Below, piece by piece: positions 41,514-49,684 of a stretch of 64,000 nucleotides of DNA. The DNA is from Pseudomonas sp. RIT409 (GTDB lineage Bacteria > Pseudomonadota > Gammaproteobacteria > Pseudomonadales > Pseudomonadaceae). A program made the position numbers and the translations under genes. The notes under the pieces were generated by a model, which was given only the letters and a program-made list of their open reading frames with translations, did no database searches and had not been told where the DNA came from. The DNA lies in assembly GCF_003052515.2 (NCBI RefSeq), contig NZ_QARE02000016.1, positions 62,001-126,000 on the forward strand, given 5' to 3'. Position 1 is the stretch's first letter. Each line of letters opens with the position of its first letter.

Positions 41514-43316
41514 ATGGCAATCGGCGACATCGTCGGAGACCTGGCCACGGCCTACCTGACACCGGCTCAGCGCGCAGCCAAAAACGGACTTCAACCGCAG
41601 ACCGATGGGCCGATTGCTCGAGCTACCGGTCAAGCAGCAACAGTCGGAGCGGTCGCAGGGGGTGTGGCATCCACTTCCCAGCCGCAGAGCGACCAGTTTG
41701 CACTGAACCCGAATCCCCAACATCTGGGCGATATCTACAAGAACCCAACTCAGCTCGCACAGCCGCCGCAGGTCGCCTCGCTTGAATCTCTTAGGCCGGT
41801 AGGTGTGACCCCCACAGTAAATTCGCCAACCTATCCAACCAATAGCCAGGCTATGGCCAGCCTTTCTGACGGTTTAAAACAGTCCACCACAGTGCCAGCG
41901 CCTGGCATTCAACAGCCGATCAATGCCGTTACGGCTGGGCGTAGCTCGTTGAATCTCAACCCGGTGCCGGATGCTCCCGCCGCCGCTCCGGCGAGCAACG
42001 GTTCGCAGCCAGTTGATGGCACCTATCGGCTAACCAGCACAGGCACGGGATCTAGCGCCATCGCTGCGCGTGTGGGTGCTGATGGAGTTCCAGAATTCAG
42101 CAATCAACCCGCAGATCTGGCTGGCGCCAGAATGCAGGGCCAGATCAACAATACTGCGCCGTCTCCGGCCTCTTTGGCAGATCTTCGGCCCGGCGGGCGC
42201 GCGGCAGACCCTTCTGCGCCGTTCTCCTCACTCGGATCGGCCTCAAATCTCGGGGATGGCATTGGTGGCGGCTTGTCGGTCGGCGCCCCAGGTGATTCTC
42301 AACTCGCGCTGACCCGGTTCCAGCGGGCCAACGATATCCGCGCCCTTGGCGCCGCCCAGGACCGCGCCAACTTGGCCAACTATCGCGCCAATCAGGGCGC
42401 AAGCATCGGCATTGTCCGTGACAGCAGCAGACCCCTGACGCGGTCAGATCTTGCAGCGGCGCAGCTTGATCAACAAAAACAGGCAGGCTTGGTACAAAAC
42501 GCAGGCCGCGCTCAGCAATCACTTGAAGACCTGCGTAACGGGATCACCGCGGCAACTCAAACACGCCAGGCCAACCGCCTCGAAGATGCTCTGACAATGG
42601 CGACGGCGCCGAACGCTACAGATGCGGCACGACAGAACTATCGCAGGCTGACTGATCCGGACGGTTCGAAAGATCAGGCGCGTCAGTTGGTTCAGGCTCA
42701 GATCGATGAAAAGAATGCGGCCGCGCAGAAATTGCGCGCCGAAGCCGCAGCTACAGGTGGGCCGGGCAAGCTGACCGAGCAGCAAGCGAAAGATCTGCAG
42801 TACTTCTCCCGCGCTAACGCTTCCAATTCTGAGCTGGCAAATTTCGGCGATGCGCTGACCGGCACAGTTGATAGCCTGATAAGGGGAATTCCGGTGATTG
42901 GCCAATCGGGGATTGGTAACACGCTCGTTTCGAGCCGTCGCCAGCAGGCGGAGCAAGCTGGGCAGGAGTTCATCAACGCACTTCTGCGCAAGGATAGTGG
43001 TGCCGCGATCACGCAGGATGAGTCGGATCTGTACGGAAAAACCTACCTGGCAAGGGCAGGGGATAGCGATGCTGTGCTCCGTCAGAAGCATGCGGCACGT
43101 GAACGGGCAACGCAAGGTATTCGCGATGGGCTGGGAGCGGCTGCAATTCTCGCCGGAGAAACCAATCGCCCAGAGTACAAGTCAGCATCTGCAGGCGGCA
43201 AGCAGGCCTCGTCGTCCGACCAGCCAGTGCAGGTGCGGAATCGTGAAGACCTGATGGGGCTGCCTTCTGGAACACTATTCGTCTCGCCGGATGGCAAAAC
43301 TCGGAGGGTTCCATAA
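41514..43316 (+). CDS. Phage DNA-ejection (internal virion) protein 1
   Basis: 600 residues. The first 330 are low-complexity, rich in Ala, Pro, Gln and Asn. From about 370 come long helices ending in FINALLRKDSGAAITQDE then YGKTYLARAGDSDAVLRQKHAARERA, a motif shared by podovirus internal virion proteins that leave the capsid with the DNA. It overlaps the next gene by one base (TAATG). With the following gene it would form an ejection apparatus, although the element encodes no capsid. Confidence 0.75.
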   Translation: MAIGDIVGDLATAYLTPAQRAAKNGLQPQTDGPIARATGQAATVGAVAGGVASTSQPQSDQFALNPNPQHLGDIYKNPTQLAQPPQVASLESLRPVGVTPTVNSPTYPTNSQAMASLSDGLKQSTTVPAPGIQQPINAVTAGRSSLNLNPVPDAPAAAPASNGSQPVDGTYRLTSTGTGSSAIAARVGADGVPEFSNQPADLAGARMQGQINNTAPSPASLADLRPGGRAADPSAPFSSLGSASNLGDGIGGGLSVGAPGDSQLALTRFQRANDIRALGAAQDRANLANYRANQGASIGIVRDSSRPLTRSDLAAAQLDQQKQAGLVQNAGRAQQSLEDLRNGITAATQTRQANRLEDALTMATAPNATDAARQNYRRLTDPDGSKDQARQLVQAQIDEKNAAAQKLRAEAAATGGPGKLTEQQAKDLQYFSRANASNSELANFGDALTGTVDSLIRGIPVIGQSGIGNTLVSSRRQQAEQAGQEFINALLRKDSGAAITQDESDLYGKTYLARAGDSDAVLRQKHAARERATQGIRDGLGAAAILAGETNRPEYKSASAGGKQASSSDQPVQVRNREDLMGLPSGTLFVSPDGKTRRVP

Positions 43317-45748
43317 TGGCTGCTAACTGGTGGGAAGCGTTCCCCGAAGCGGACGCACAAGCGGCAGCAGCCCCGGCAGCGTCTCCCTCGACGGCATCTG
43401 TTGCCGCATCGGCGCCAGTGGCAAGCACTGCGGATGCCGACTCCAGTCAGCAGGGCCAACAGAATTGGTGGGACGCCTATCCCGAGCACAGTCCGGCAGA
43501 GCAGTCTTTGCAAACCACCCAAACGCCAAAAGCCGCGCCCCAGGTGAGCGGAGTTGGTGCGGTGCAAAACGGTCTTGAAGACATGCTGTTGTTCGGCGGT
43601 AAAGATGAGCTCTTTGCCGGTCTGGATGCCGCGGCTCAGCCGCTTTTCGGTACCGGCAATGAAGGGGAGACCTTCTCCGATCGGTACAACAAAAACCTGG
43701 TCGATCAGCGGGATTACATCAATGCGTCGGAGGATCAGCACCCAGTACTGAACGCGGTGGGCGGAGTGGTGGGGGCTGTGGCGCCCGCCCTGCTTACGGG
43801 CGGCGCGTCGCTGGCTGGCAATGGCGCGCGCGCGTCGCTGGCGGCCACCTCGGCGAAAAGTGCGGGGATCGGCGCAGCCCAGGGTGGAGCTTACGGTTTC
43901 GGTTCTGCAGATGGCGACGTGTCGGATCGCTTGTCAGAAGCCGGTACCGGTGCGCTGCTGGGTGGTGCCATAGGTGGCGCAGCACCATCGGTGATCGGCG
44001 CGTTGTCGGGCGCTGTGAGGAATGCGACACCAACTCGCCTGCTTCCAAAGCCTGGCCCCCAGCCAGGTGCGGGTATTGAAGCGGCGAGCGCGACACCTCC
44101 AAGTGCACCCGCTGGCGGCCTTTCAACGGCTGGCGAGTCGGGCTTGCGCGATACGGCGAAGTCGGTCGTTGACGCAGCAATGGCGCCGAAGCGGGGGGCA
44201 GATGCTGCTTTGGGTGATCTGGCCGAATCGATCCGCCCCCAGCAGTCGATTATCGACGCGGCAGATCGTCTGGGCGTCAATGGCCTGACTCCGGCCCAGT
44301 ACTCCGGGAATCAGACCTTTCGCAATATCGAGGGCGCTCTTGCCGCCTTGCCGGGCAATGACATTGCTGCCCAGCGCGCGGACGTTCTCAGCAAGCTTTC
44401 GCAGCGCGCAGACGACTTCATCAACGAATTCGGTGGCAGCACTGACAAGGCCGGGTACAGCGACGCATTTAAACGTAGCGCGACCCAGACAATCGAGGGC
44501 TTGAAGGGGCAGGCTGATGACTTGTATCGCTACATTGGTCAGCAGATCCCGAACACTACCCGGGCGCCAGCCGACAACACGATTGCATACCTGCAGGGGA
44601 AGGTGGCGGAACTGGGCGGCGCGCCGCTGCTGAACGCTAACGAGAGGAAAGCTCTCAACATCCTGTCGCCAACCTATGTCACAGAGCCAAACCCGCTGAT
44701 TCCTGGCACTGTCCGGACCATCGTGAAAAACCCGACTTATGGCGCGCTGGATCTGGTCAGAAAACAGATCGGCCAAGGCTACAGCCGCACTGGACCGTTC
44801 AAGGACATGCAACAGGGCCAATTGGACGCCCTGTATTCCACGCTCACCCGGGATCAGGAGGCACTGGTCAACTCTGTTAGCCCTGAGCTGGCATCGGTCT
44901 ACAAGGGTGCGAAATCAGTGGTTGCCCAGCGCAAAGAACTGGAATCGAGCCTCCAGTCTGTTTTGGGCAAAGACCTCTCCGGCTCAATCGCTACCAGTCT
45001 TGGGTCTTCGGTGAAGCAACTGGGCCAAGGCAATTTCAAGAACTTCGACAACATCATCCGACACATTCCTGAGGCGAGCCGCCAAGACGCTATCGTGACA
45101 GCACTCAACGATGCGTTCACTTCTGGATCTGCGCAACGGCAGTTATCAGCAGACGGATTCTCCAAGTGGTGGGGCGACGTGAGTCGACAAGGGGCTGCGC
45201 GCGATCGGTTTGCCAAATACCTGCCAGACGATGCAATTAAGCGCCTGGACGACATCGCGACTGTTGCCAAAGGTATTGCCGATGCCTCCAAGCAAACTGT
45301 TCGCACCGGAGTATCGCGTGGGGCGCTGGAGGATTATCTGGGCGAAGGTGGAGTGGTCAGCCGGATCTGGGACATCGCCAAGCCCGCTCTCGTTGCAGAG
45401 GGGTTGGGTAATGCCGCTGGTGTTCCAGGCCTGGGCGCGACTATCGCTGTGGTGGCTGGGATGAGGAAGAACGCTGTGCCGATCCAGCAGAGGGCCGCGG
45501 ATCTTCTGGCATCTCCTCAGCTCGGCAATCTGCTTAAGTCCTTCGCGGCTGCTGGCGGAGAGCCTAAGGCAAACGTACTGGCGCGCGAGAAGCAACTGAT
45601 CAGGACGCAGGCCTATCGGGCTTGGGAACGAGCCTTGAGCGAATCGGCCCGGGCGCGTATCGCGACAGTCGGCCCGCTGGTGTATTTGACGGAGCAGGCG
45701 CGCAAGCCTGGCCAAATCGAGTTGCCGCCTACCAACGTCACCCCGTAA
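43316..45748 (+). CDS. Phage DNA-ejection (internal virion) protein 2
   Basis: 810 residues. It opens with two copies of the NWW[ED]A[FY]PE motif (residues 4-11 and about 51-58) separated by a proline/alanine linker, then a glycine/alanine-rich, membrane-active-looking region (NAVGGVVGAVAPALLTGGASLAGNG, LLGGAIGGAAPSVIGAL), then long helices to the C-terminus. This is the usual layout of large podovirus ejection proteins. Translation is coupled to protein 1. No lytic transglycosylase domain is visible. Confidence 0.75.
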   Translation: MAANWWEAFPEADAQAAAAPAASPSTASVAASAPVASTADADSSQQGQQNWWDAYPEHSPAEQSLQTTQTPKAAPQVSGVGAVQNGLEDMLLFGGKDELFAGLDAAAQPLFGTGNEGETFSDRYNKNLVDQRDYINASEDQHPVLNAVGGVVGAVAPALLTGGASLAGNGARASLAATSAKSAGIGAAQGGAYGFGSADGDVSDRLSEAGTGALLGGAIGGAAPSVIGALSGAVRNATPTRLLPKPGPQPGAGIEAASATPPSAPAGGLSTAGESGLRDTAKSVVDAAMAPKRGADAALGDLAESIRPQQSIIDAADRLGVNGLTPAQYSGNQTFRNIEGALAALPGNDIAAQRADVLSKLSQRADDFINEFGGSTDKAGYSDAFKRSATQTIEGLKGQADDLYRYIGQQIPNTTRAPADNTIAYLQGKVAELGGAPLLNANERKALNILSPTYVTEPNPLIPGTVRTIVKNPTYGALDLVRKQIGQGYSRTGPFKDMQQGQLDALYSTLTRDQEALVNSVSPELASVYKGAKSVVAQRKELESSLQSVLGKDLSGSIATSLGSSVKQLGQGNFKNFDNIIRHIPEASRQDAIVTALNDAFTSGSAQRQLSADGFSKWWGDVSRQGAARDRFAKYLPDDAIKRLDDIATVAKGIADASKQTVRTGVSRGALEDYLGEGGVVSRIWDIAKPALVAEGLGNAAGVPGLGATIAVVAGMRKNAVPIQQRAADLLASPQLGNLLKSFAAAGGEPKANVLAREKQLIRTQAYRAWERALSESARARIATVGPLVYLTEQARKPGQIELPPTNVTP

Positions 45749-45782
45749 GCCATATCATGGTGCTCTACGCATAGGGGGCACC

Positions 45783-46019
45783 ATGCAAAAGGTCCGTATT
45801 CGCTTCGCCTACAAGCAGGGATTTCGCCGGGTGTGGCTCATCATCTCGCTGCTCTGGCTGCTGTTTGTCGGCTTCGCCGGCTGGCGCAGGGCGGAAGGCG
45901 TGATTGGTGAGTTCTTTCCCACCTTCCTGCAGATTGGTGTTTTGCCAGTGGTCGCGCTCTATCTGTTCGGCGTGATCTGCGTCTGGATCATCGAAGGCTT
46001 CGCAAGGGCCGATAGATAA
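45783..46019 (+). CDS. Small membrane protein
   Basis: 78 residues with two membrane segments (VWLIISLLWLLFVGFAGW and FLQIGVLPVVALYLFGVICVWII) and a basic N-terminus. GGGGG precedes the ATG. It lies 34 bp after the ejection operon. A holin-like role is possible, but there is no endolysin in the element. Confidence 0.7.
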   Translation: MQKVRIRFAYKQGFRRVWLIISLLWLLFVGFAGWRRAEGVIGEFFPTFLQIGVLPVVALYLFGVICVWIIEGFARADR

Positions 46020-46104
46020 GGCTTCTGGCCCGCTCAGTCATCTCTCCCAAACAGTTCCAGTCGCATAAGTTTGGTCACATCTGGATTACTCGGGGTGGCT
46101 GGAC

Positions 46105-46383
46105 ATGCAAGCAGTGACTGTCGGAAACATCTCAATCAACCTTCCACGCTTGCCGCTTCGCAAAACCCACTGCGCGGCGGCGCAGCTCGTTACGCTCGAT
46201 GGTGAAACCCGGCCTGCTCTGGTATGGGCGACGATACGCGGTTTGAAGTGGCAGACGGTGAAGATGCGGCGATTGCGGGGAGATCGATGGCAGGAGGCGC
46301 TTCAGCCCGAGCTGCGGAGGGTTATCATGGATGGCGCCACCCTCCGTCGAGCGACCGCAGCAGATTGCCGGAAATCAGCATGA
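46105..46383 (+). CDS. Small hypothetical protein before the terminase gene
   Basis: 92 residues, arginine-rich at the end (RGLKWQTVKMRRLRGDRWQ). Its TGA overlaps the ATG of the terminase small subunit. Unknown. Confidence 0.5.
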   Translation: MQAVTVGNISINLPRLPLRKTHCAAAQLVTLDGETRPALVWATIRGLKWQTVKMRRLRGDRWQEALQPELRRVIMDGATLRRATAADCRKSA

Positions 46384-46898
46384 TCAAGCGTTCAGCGCCA
46401 GACTGGGAAGCGATCGAGCGGGCGTACCGCGCTGGTGCTGGGTCGCTGCGCGCGCTGGCCGAAGCCTATGGCACCAAAGAGGGCACGATCCGCAGCAGGG
46501 CCAAGGCTCAAGGCTGGCAGCGAGACCTCACAGAGCAGGTGCGCGCGGCGACCAGGCAGAAAATCTCACGCACGGTTTCACGCAGTGATCGCGCAGAGCC
46601 GGATCTGCGTGAAGATGCCCAGGTGGTGGCCGATGTTTCCGATAAGCGCGCTGGTGTCGTTGTCGCTCAAATTGGTCGACTCGAGGAACTGGGTGAGATC
46701 TCTGGTAAACTGAGACAATCTCTCCGAGAGACCGATATCGATGCCGACAATCAGGCCGAGTTTTCTCGATCGCTGAACGCCGCAGTGGATGCCGAACTTA
46801 AGCTGATCAAGGCCGAGCGCCAGGCGTATGGCATCGATGAGTCGAACAGCGAGGAATCATATGAGGATCGGCTGGCCAGGTTGCTGGTTGATCAGTGA
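46380..46898 (+). CDS. Terminase small subunit
   Basis: 172 residues. The N-terminal helix-turn-helix (PDWEAIERAYRAGAGSLRALAEAYGTKEGTIRSRAKAQGWQRDL) followed by TEQVRAATRQKI is the small terminase subunit type that recognises the packaging site. The C-terminal helices (QAEFSRSLNAAVDAELKLIKAERQAYG) would be the oligomer and large-subunit-binding part. No large subunit follows, which is unusual for a phage and typical of satellites that redirect a helper's packaging motor. Confidence 0.8.
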   Translation: MIKRSAPDWEAIERAYRAGAGSLRALAEAYGTKEGTIRSRAKAQGWQRDLTEQVRAATRQKISRTVSRSDRAEPDLREDAQVVADVSDKRAGVVVAQIGRLEELGEISGKLRQSLRETDIDADNQAEFSRSLNAAVDAELKLIKAERQAYGIDESNSEESYEDRLARLLVDQ

Positions 46899-47324
46899 TC
46901 AAGTTCTGACCTGATGCGCAGCGGCTTTGAGCGCGACCTCCAAGTCAGACCAAGGACGCCGACGGTCGCTGTTGGGGCAGCGGGTAGCATGCCTGAATTG
47001 TTGAGATTGATCGTCCTCTAACTGCTCCGCTTGGCAACCGCGGCATGCCACCCTACCTGCGCTCAGCCGCCAGTGAGCATTCCAATCCGTTATCAATGTT
47101 GTAGGCATCGCTTTGTTCCATCATCAATCTTCGAACTGGATCATCCAGAGGCCAGTTCCGTTCTTGATTTTCGCGCAACAGGCGATGAACGTACATCGAG
47201 AATAACGGAGTCGGCTGACAGACGTAACGCTTGTCGGGAAAATTCACTCGCCCAAATATTCTCGGCACTCTTTCGGATAGCTAAGCTCAACTGTGAAAGG
47301 AGAAATAATCGTCAAGGAGGACAC
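46899..47324. other. Gene-free interval in the element
   Basis: 426 bp after the terminase small subunit gene. A packaging (pac/cos) site could lie here or in the terminase gene, but I see no clear repeat. Several open frames exist on both strands, none with a ribosome site. Confidence 0.4.
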
Positions 47325-47501
47325 ATGCCGCAGAACTCTCGATCCCAGCGACAAATGGAAAGCCTGCGCCGGATGCGCGAATGGCACCTGAGCGAAGCAG
47401 TGCGTGCAAAAATGGAAGGTCGCAAGGAGCAAGCGGACTTTCATTACCGATATTACGATTTGCTTGGCCCTGCGGTGGAAGACGGCCCTCGTCAAGGCTA
47501 A
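47325..47501 (+). CDS. Small basic protein
   Basis: 58 residues (MPQNSRSQRQMESLRRMREWHL...), charged and helical. A very good ribosome site, AAGGAGG, precedes the ATG at 47325. Unknown. Confidence 0.65.
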   Translation: MPQNSRSQRQMESLRRMREWHLSEAVRAKMEGRKEQADFHYRYYDLLGPAVEDGPRQG

Positions 47502-47603
47502 GACGTAGACAACGCTCTCCAGCCGTCGCTCTAATCGGCAACGATGACAAACAGGTGAATCTGGTGGCGGAATCTCCCGACGCAGAGACTCCGCTACGCA
47601 TGA

Positions 47604-47798
47604 TCAAACCACCGCATCAGCCGCGACCTCAATCTCATTGATGGCCGCTGGCACGTACGCTGAATCGTAATCCTTGTGCTGAAGCAACTCGTCGATGGCT
47701 GCTTCCGTCAGTTCGTCAACATTGAGGCCCTGCCTCCTTGCAGCGATCAGCACCGCCTTCAGCGCCAAAATCAAAGCCCTTTCCCTGTCTTCGCTCAT
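47604..47798 (-). CDS. Small acidic protein
   Basis: 64 residues from MSEDRERALILALKAVLIAARRQGL, with GGAGGGAA upstream of 47798; an ATG at 47813 is less well placed. Two helices and an acidic end. Unknown. Confidence 0.6.
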   Translation of the reverse strand: MSEDRERALILALKAVLIAARRQGLNVDELTEAAIDELLQHKDYDSAYVPAAINEIEVAADAVV

Positions 47799-48195
47799 GA
47801 CCGTTCCCTCCATGTGGAGTCGTAAGGGTAGACCAACCGGGCAGATTGATCAGAGCGTTCCGCGGTATCCAAACTCGGCATTCACGGTTTCGCCCACCTG
47901 CGGTACGAGGCCTGGCCGTGTTCGCATCCTCGGAGCTAAATACAGCGCTATTGTCTTCGAATACAGCACTCCCTACGCGCGAGACTGAGCAGTACGCATT
48001 GAAAGGTACGCAGAACGGTACGCAAGGTTCACGAGATATGGACGCCCGCAGTTAACACCCTAACGCATGAGAGCGACTAAGGTTTCTACGGCTGAGGTTG
48101 CCAGTCAGGTTTCCACAGTTTGGCAACCTGCGGGAGCGAAGGTACGGGCAAAGTTGCGCGGATGGTCCAGATCTGGACCATCTCCGCTCAGCGCC
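47799..48195. other. Intergenic region with repeats
   Basis: 397 bp without a convincing gene. It holds three GTACGCA direct repeats (47992-47998, 48006-48012, 48018-48024), an 8 bp inverted repeat GGTTGCCA/TGGCAACC (48096-48128) and a perfect 22 bp palindrome (48161-48182). Confidence 0.75.
48161..48182. repeat. Perfect 22 bp palindrome
   Basis: Half-site GATGGTCCAGA followed at once by its exact reverse complement. It is 14 bp past the 3' end of the minus-strand membrane-protein gene. There is no loop and no T tract; it looks more like a dimer-binding operator than a terminator. Confidence 0.85.
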
Positions 48196-48891
48196 TCAGT
48201 CCGCCGGCTGGCGAAGTCCATGCTGGCGCAGTCGCTCGATAACAAGGGACGAAACGCCCAGCTCGTCAGCCATCGAGACCCAGTCAGATGGATTCTTCCG
48301 CTTGCCGTGAAAGTAAGCCATGCAGTTATCGACGCAAAAAATAGTGAGGCTTGCAGCGTTTTTGCAGTCCCGAATCGCGTCAGTAACAGTGATCTGGAGG
48401 AAGTTTGAAATATTGCGGATCAGGACATTCAACTCTTTGAGGCTTGGCAAGGTCGATACGATCAGGTGCCGTTGGTCCTGAGTGAGCAAGTGGGCAATTC
48501 CAACAAAATGGTGATCAATGTATGGAGTGTTGATCTCGGAAGGCAGGTTGTGTCCGTCAGGGCGACCGACAGCCATGAAGTCGTCGTACAGCTTGATGAC
48601 CTCTTTGAACACATGCTGGGCACCCTGCATGCTTCGGACAATGTCTTCCTCGACGCACATCAGTTTGTTGTCTGCCTCCTTGCGGGCCTTGCCCTTGTCC
48701 CTGAAGTAATTTAGCGAAAAGCCAATGACGATACCGATGAGCGATGAAGCTGGAGCAATCAGCATCTCGAACGATGACTTTTCTTTCGCAGTGGCCGAGA
48801 TATAGGCAAGGCACTGCGCGAAACTCTCAATTTCCAATGGATAGACCCCTTTTGAACGCTGGTGGGCTTCAGACCTGACGGTGTATCTCAC
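48196..48891 (-). CDS. Membrane-anchored hypothetical protein
   Basis: 231 residues if the GTG at 48891 is used; a TTG at residue 20, with AGGGG at eight bases, is also plausible. One membrane segment (MLIAPASSLIGIVIGFSLNYF) near residue 45 is followed by a charged, mostly helical cytoplasmic domain (HVFKEVIKLYDDFMAVGRP, then LTQDQRHLIVSTLPSLKELNVLIRNIS). No motif is recognised. Being the last gene before attR, on the opposite strand, it is typical accessory cargo; a defence role is only a guess. Confidence 0.6.
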   Translation of the reverse strand: MRYTVRSEAHQRSKGVYPLEIESFAQCLAYISATAKEKSSFEMLIAPASSLIGIVIGFSLNYFRDKGKARKEADNKLMCVEEDIVRSMQGAQHVFKEVIKLYDDFMAVGRPDGHNLPSEINTPYIDHHFVGIAHLLTQDQRHLIVSTLPSLKELNVLIRNISNFLQITVTDAIRDCKNAASLTIFCVDNCMAYFHGKRKNPSDWVSMADELGVSSLVIERLRQHGLRQPAD

Positions 48892-49112
48892 GAATTTGGC
48901 AGAAGTCCTTCGCCCGTGCAGAAAAAAGGCAACTGATCGTCAAATCATCAATCGGCTGCGCCGATACCGTTCGTCGGAGTGTAAAATTTACACTTTCGGA
49001 CGGTGCGTCTGAGCATCAAAATCCGCCCAGCAAATAGCACCGTGTATCCCTGTATGTATCCCTGACTAAAAGTCATTTGATAAAACCCAATAAAATCAGT
49101 AAATTGCCGAGC
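48892..49112. other. Right end of the element, non-coding
   Basis: 221 bp with GTGTATCC (49042-49049) and ATGTATCC (49054-49061), the counterparts of the left-end integrase motifs. Otherwise nothing is visible. Confidence 0.6.
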
Positions 49113-49143
49113 GGGTTCAATTGACTGTGTACCACCAAGTACC
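49113..49143 (+). other. attR (partial copy of the tRNA-Met 3' end)
   Basis: GGGTTCAATTGACTGTGTA then CCACCAAGTACC. The last 12 bases equal attL, the T-arm part has several changes and one base is missing. Confidence 0.8.
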
Positions 49144-49145
49144 TC

Positions 49146-49178
49146 AACAAAGCCCGCCTCGTGCGGGCTTTGTTGTTT
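49146..49178 (+). terminator. Original tRNA-Met terminator, displaced by the insertion
   Basis: Perfect 12 bp stem AACAAAGCCCGC with GCGGGCTTTGTT around CTCGT. It directly follows attR. Confidence 0.85.
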
Positions 49179-49270
49179 CTGGCGATCCGCTTTATCCAGG
49201 CTAGCGCCCCTGGCATTCTCTCCAACCACGACATCGCGCCTTGGCGCTGTCTTACTTCGAGGTCGAGTAC

Positions 49271-49615
49271 ATGCGATTCATACTTCCTGCGGTTCTGGGT
49301 CTTCTGATTTCTCAAGGCGCAATGGCGGGCGGCGGTACAAACGCTGCGCTTGGCGGTGGTCTGGGCGGTGCGCTGGGCAATGTCGTTGGCCAGCAGATGG
49401 GGGGCAGCAACGGCGCGGCCATTGGCGCAGGCCTGGCGGGCGCAGCAGGCGGCGCCGTGACCGCCAAGAAAGGCCACAAGACTCGTGCAGCCATCGGCGG
49501 CGGCCTGGGTGGCGCGGCAGGCTCGGTTATTGGCAACAAGCTGGGCGGCAGCACAGGGGGCACCATCGGTGCCGGGCTGGGCGGCGCAGCGGGTGGTGCA
49601 CTGGGCGGGAAATAA
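49271..49615 (+). CDS. Glycine-zipper envelope protein
   Basis: 114 residues: signal peptide MRFILPAVLGLLISQGAMA, then repeated GGGLGGALGN/GGGLGGAAGS glycine zippers that form membrane-embedded helices. I start at 49271; ten more codons are open upstream. Such proteins are outer-membrane lipoprotein-like or secreted pore-like; the exact role is unknown. First host gene after the element. Confidence 0.8.
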   Translation: MRFILPAVLGLLISQGAMAGGGTNAALGGGLGGALGNVVGQQMGGSNGAAIGAGLAGAAGGAVTAKKGHKTRAAIGGGLGGAAGSVIGNKLGGSTGGTIGAGLGGAAGGALGGK

Positions 49616-49684
49616 CTTACCCTCCCCCGCGAAGCGCTTCGGCGCCTCGCGCTCAAACCCCGTAAATGAAGCAATGGATGTTCA

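Larger units (their letters stand above)
30461..49143. mobile_element. Integrated phage-satellite-like element in tRNA-Met
   Basis: About 18.7 kb between two copies of the tRNA 3' end. The left boundary is the functional tRNA; the integrase is the first gene, reading inward. Contents in order: integrase, unknown, AlpA-like regulator, unknown, HTH protein, KilA-N protein, antisense-RNA immunity region, ten or so short genes, candidate initiator with iterons, secreted protein, HEPN-like protein, ADP-ribosyltransferase, two DNA-ejection proteins, small membrane protein, terminase small subunit, small genes, membrane protein. No large terminase, portal, major capsid, tail or lysis gene is visible. 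That pattern suggests a helper-dependent satellite; a deleted prophage is the alternative. Confidence 0.85.

Noticed and set aside
41284..41559. 91-codon frame between the ADP-ribosyltransferase and the first ejection-protein gene
   Set aside because: No ribosome site and it overlaps the well-supported start at 41514 in another frame.
48067..48408. 113-codon plus-strand frame overlapping the right-end membrane-protein gene
   Set aside because: It overlaps the minus-strand gene over most of its length and has no ribosome site; the repeats in this part suggest regulatory DNA.
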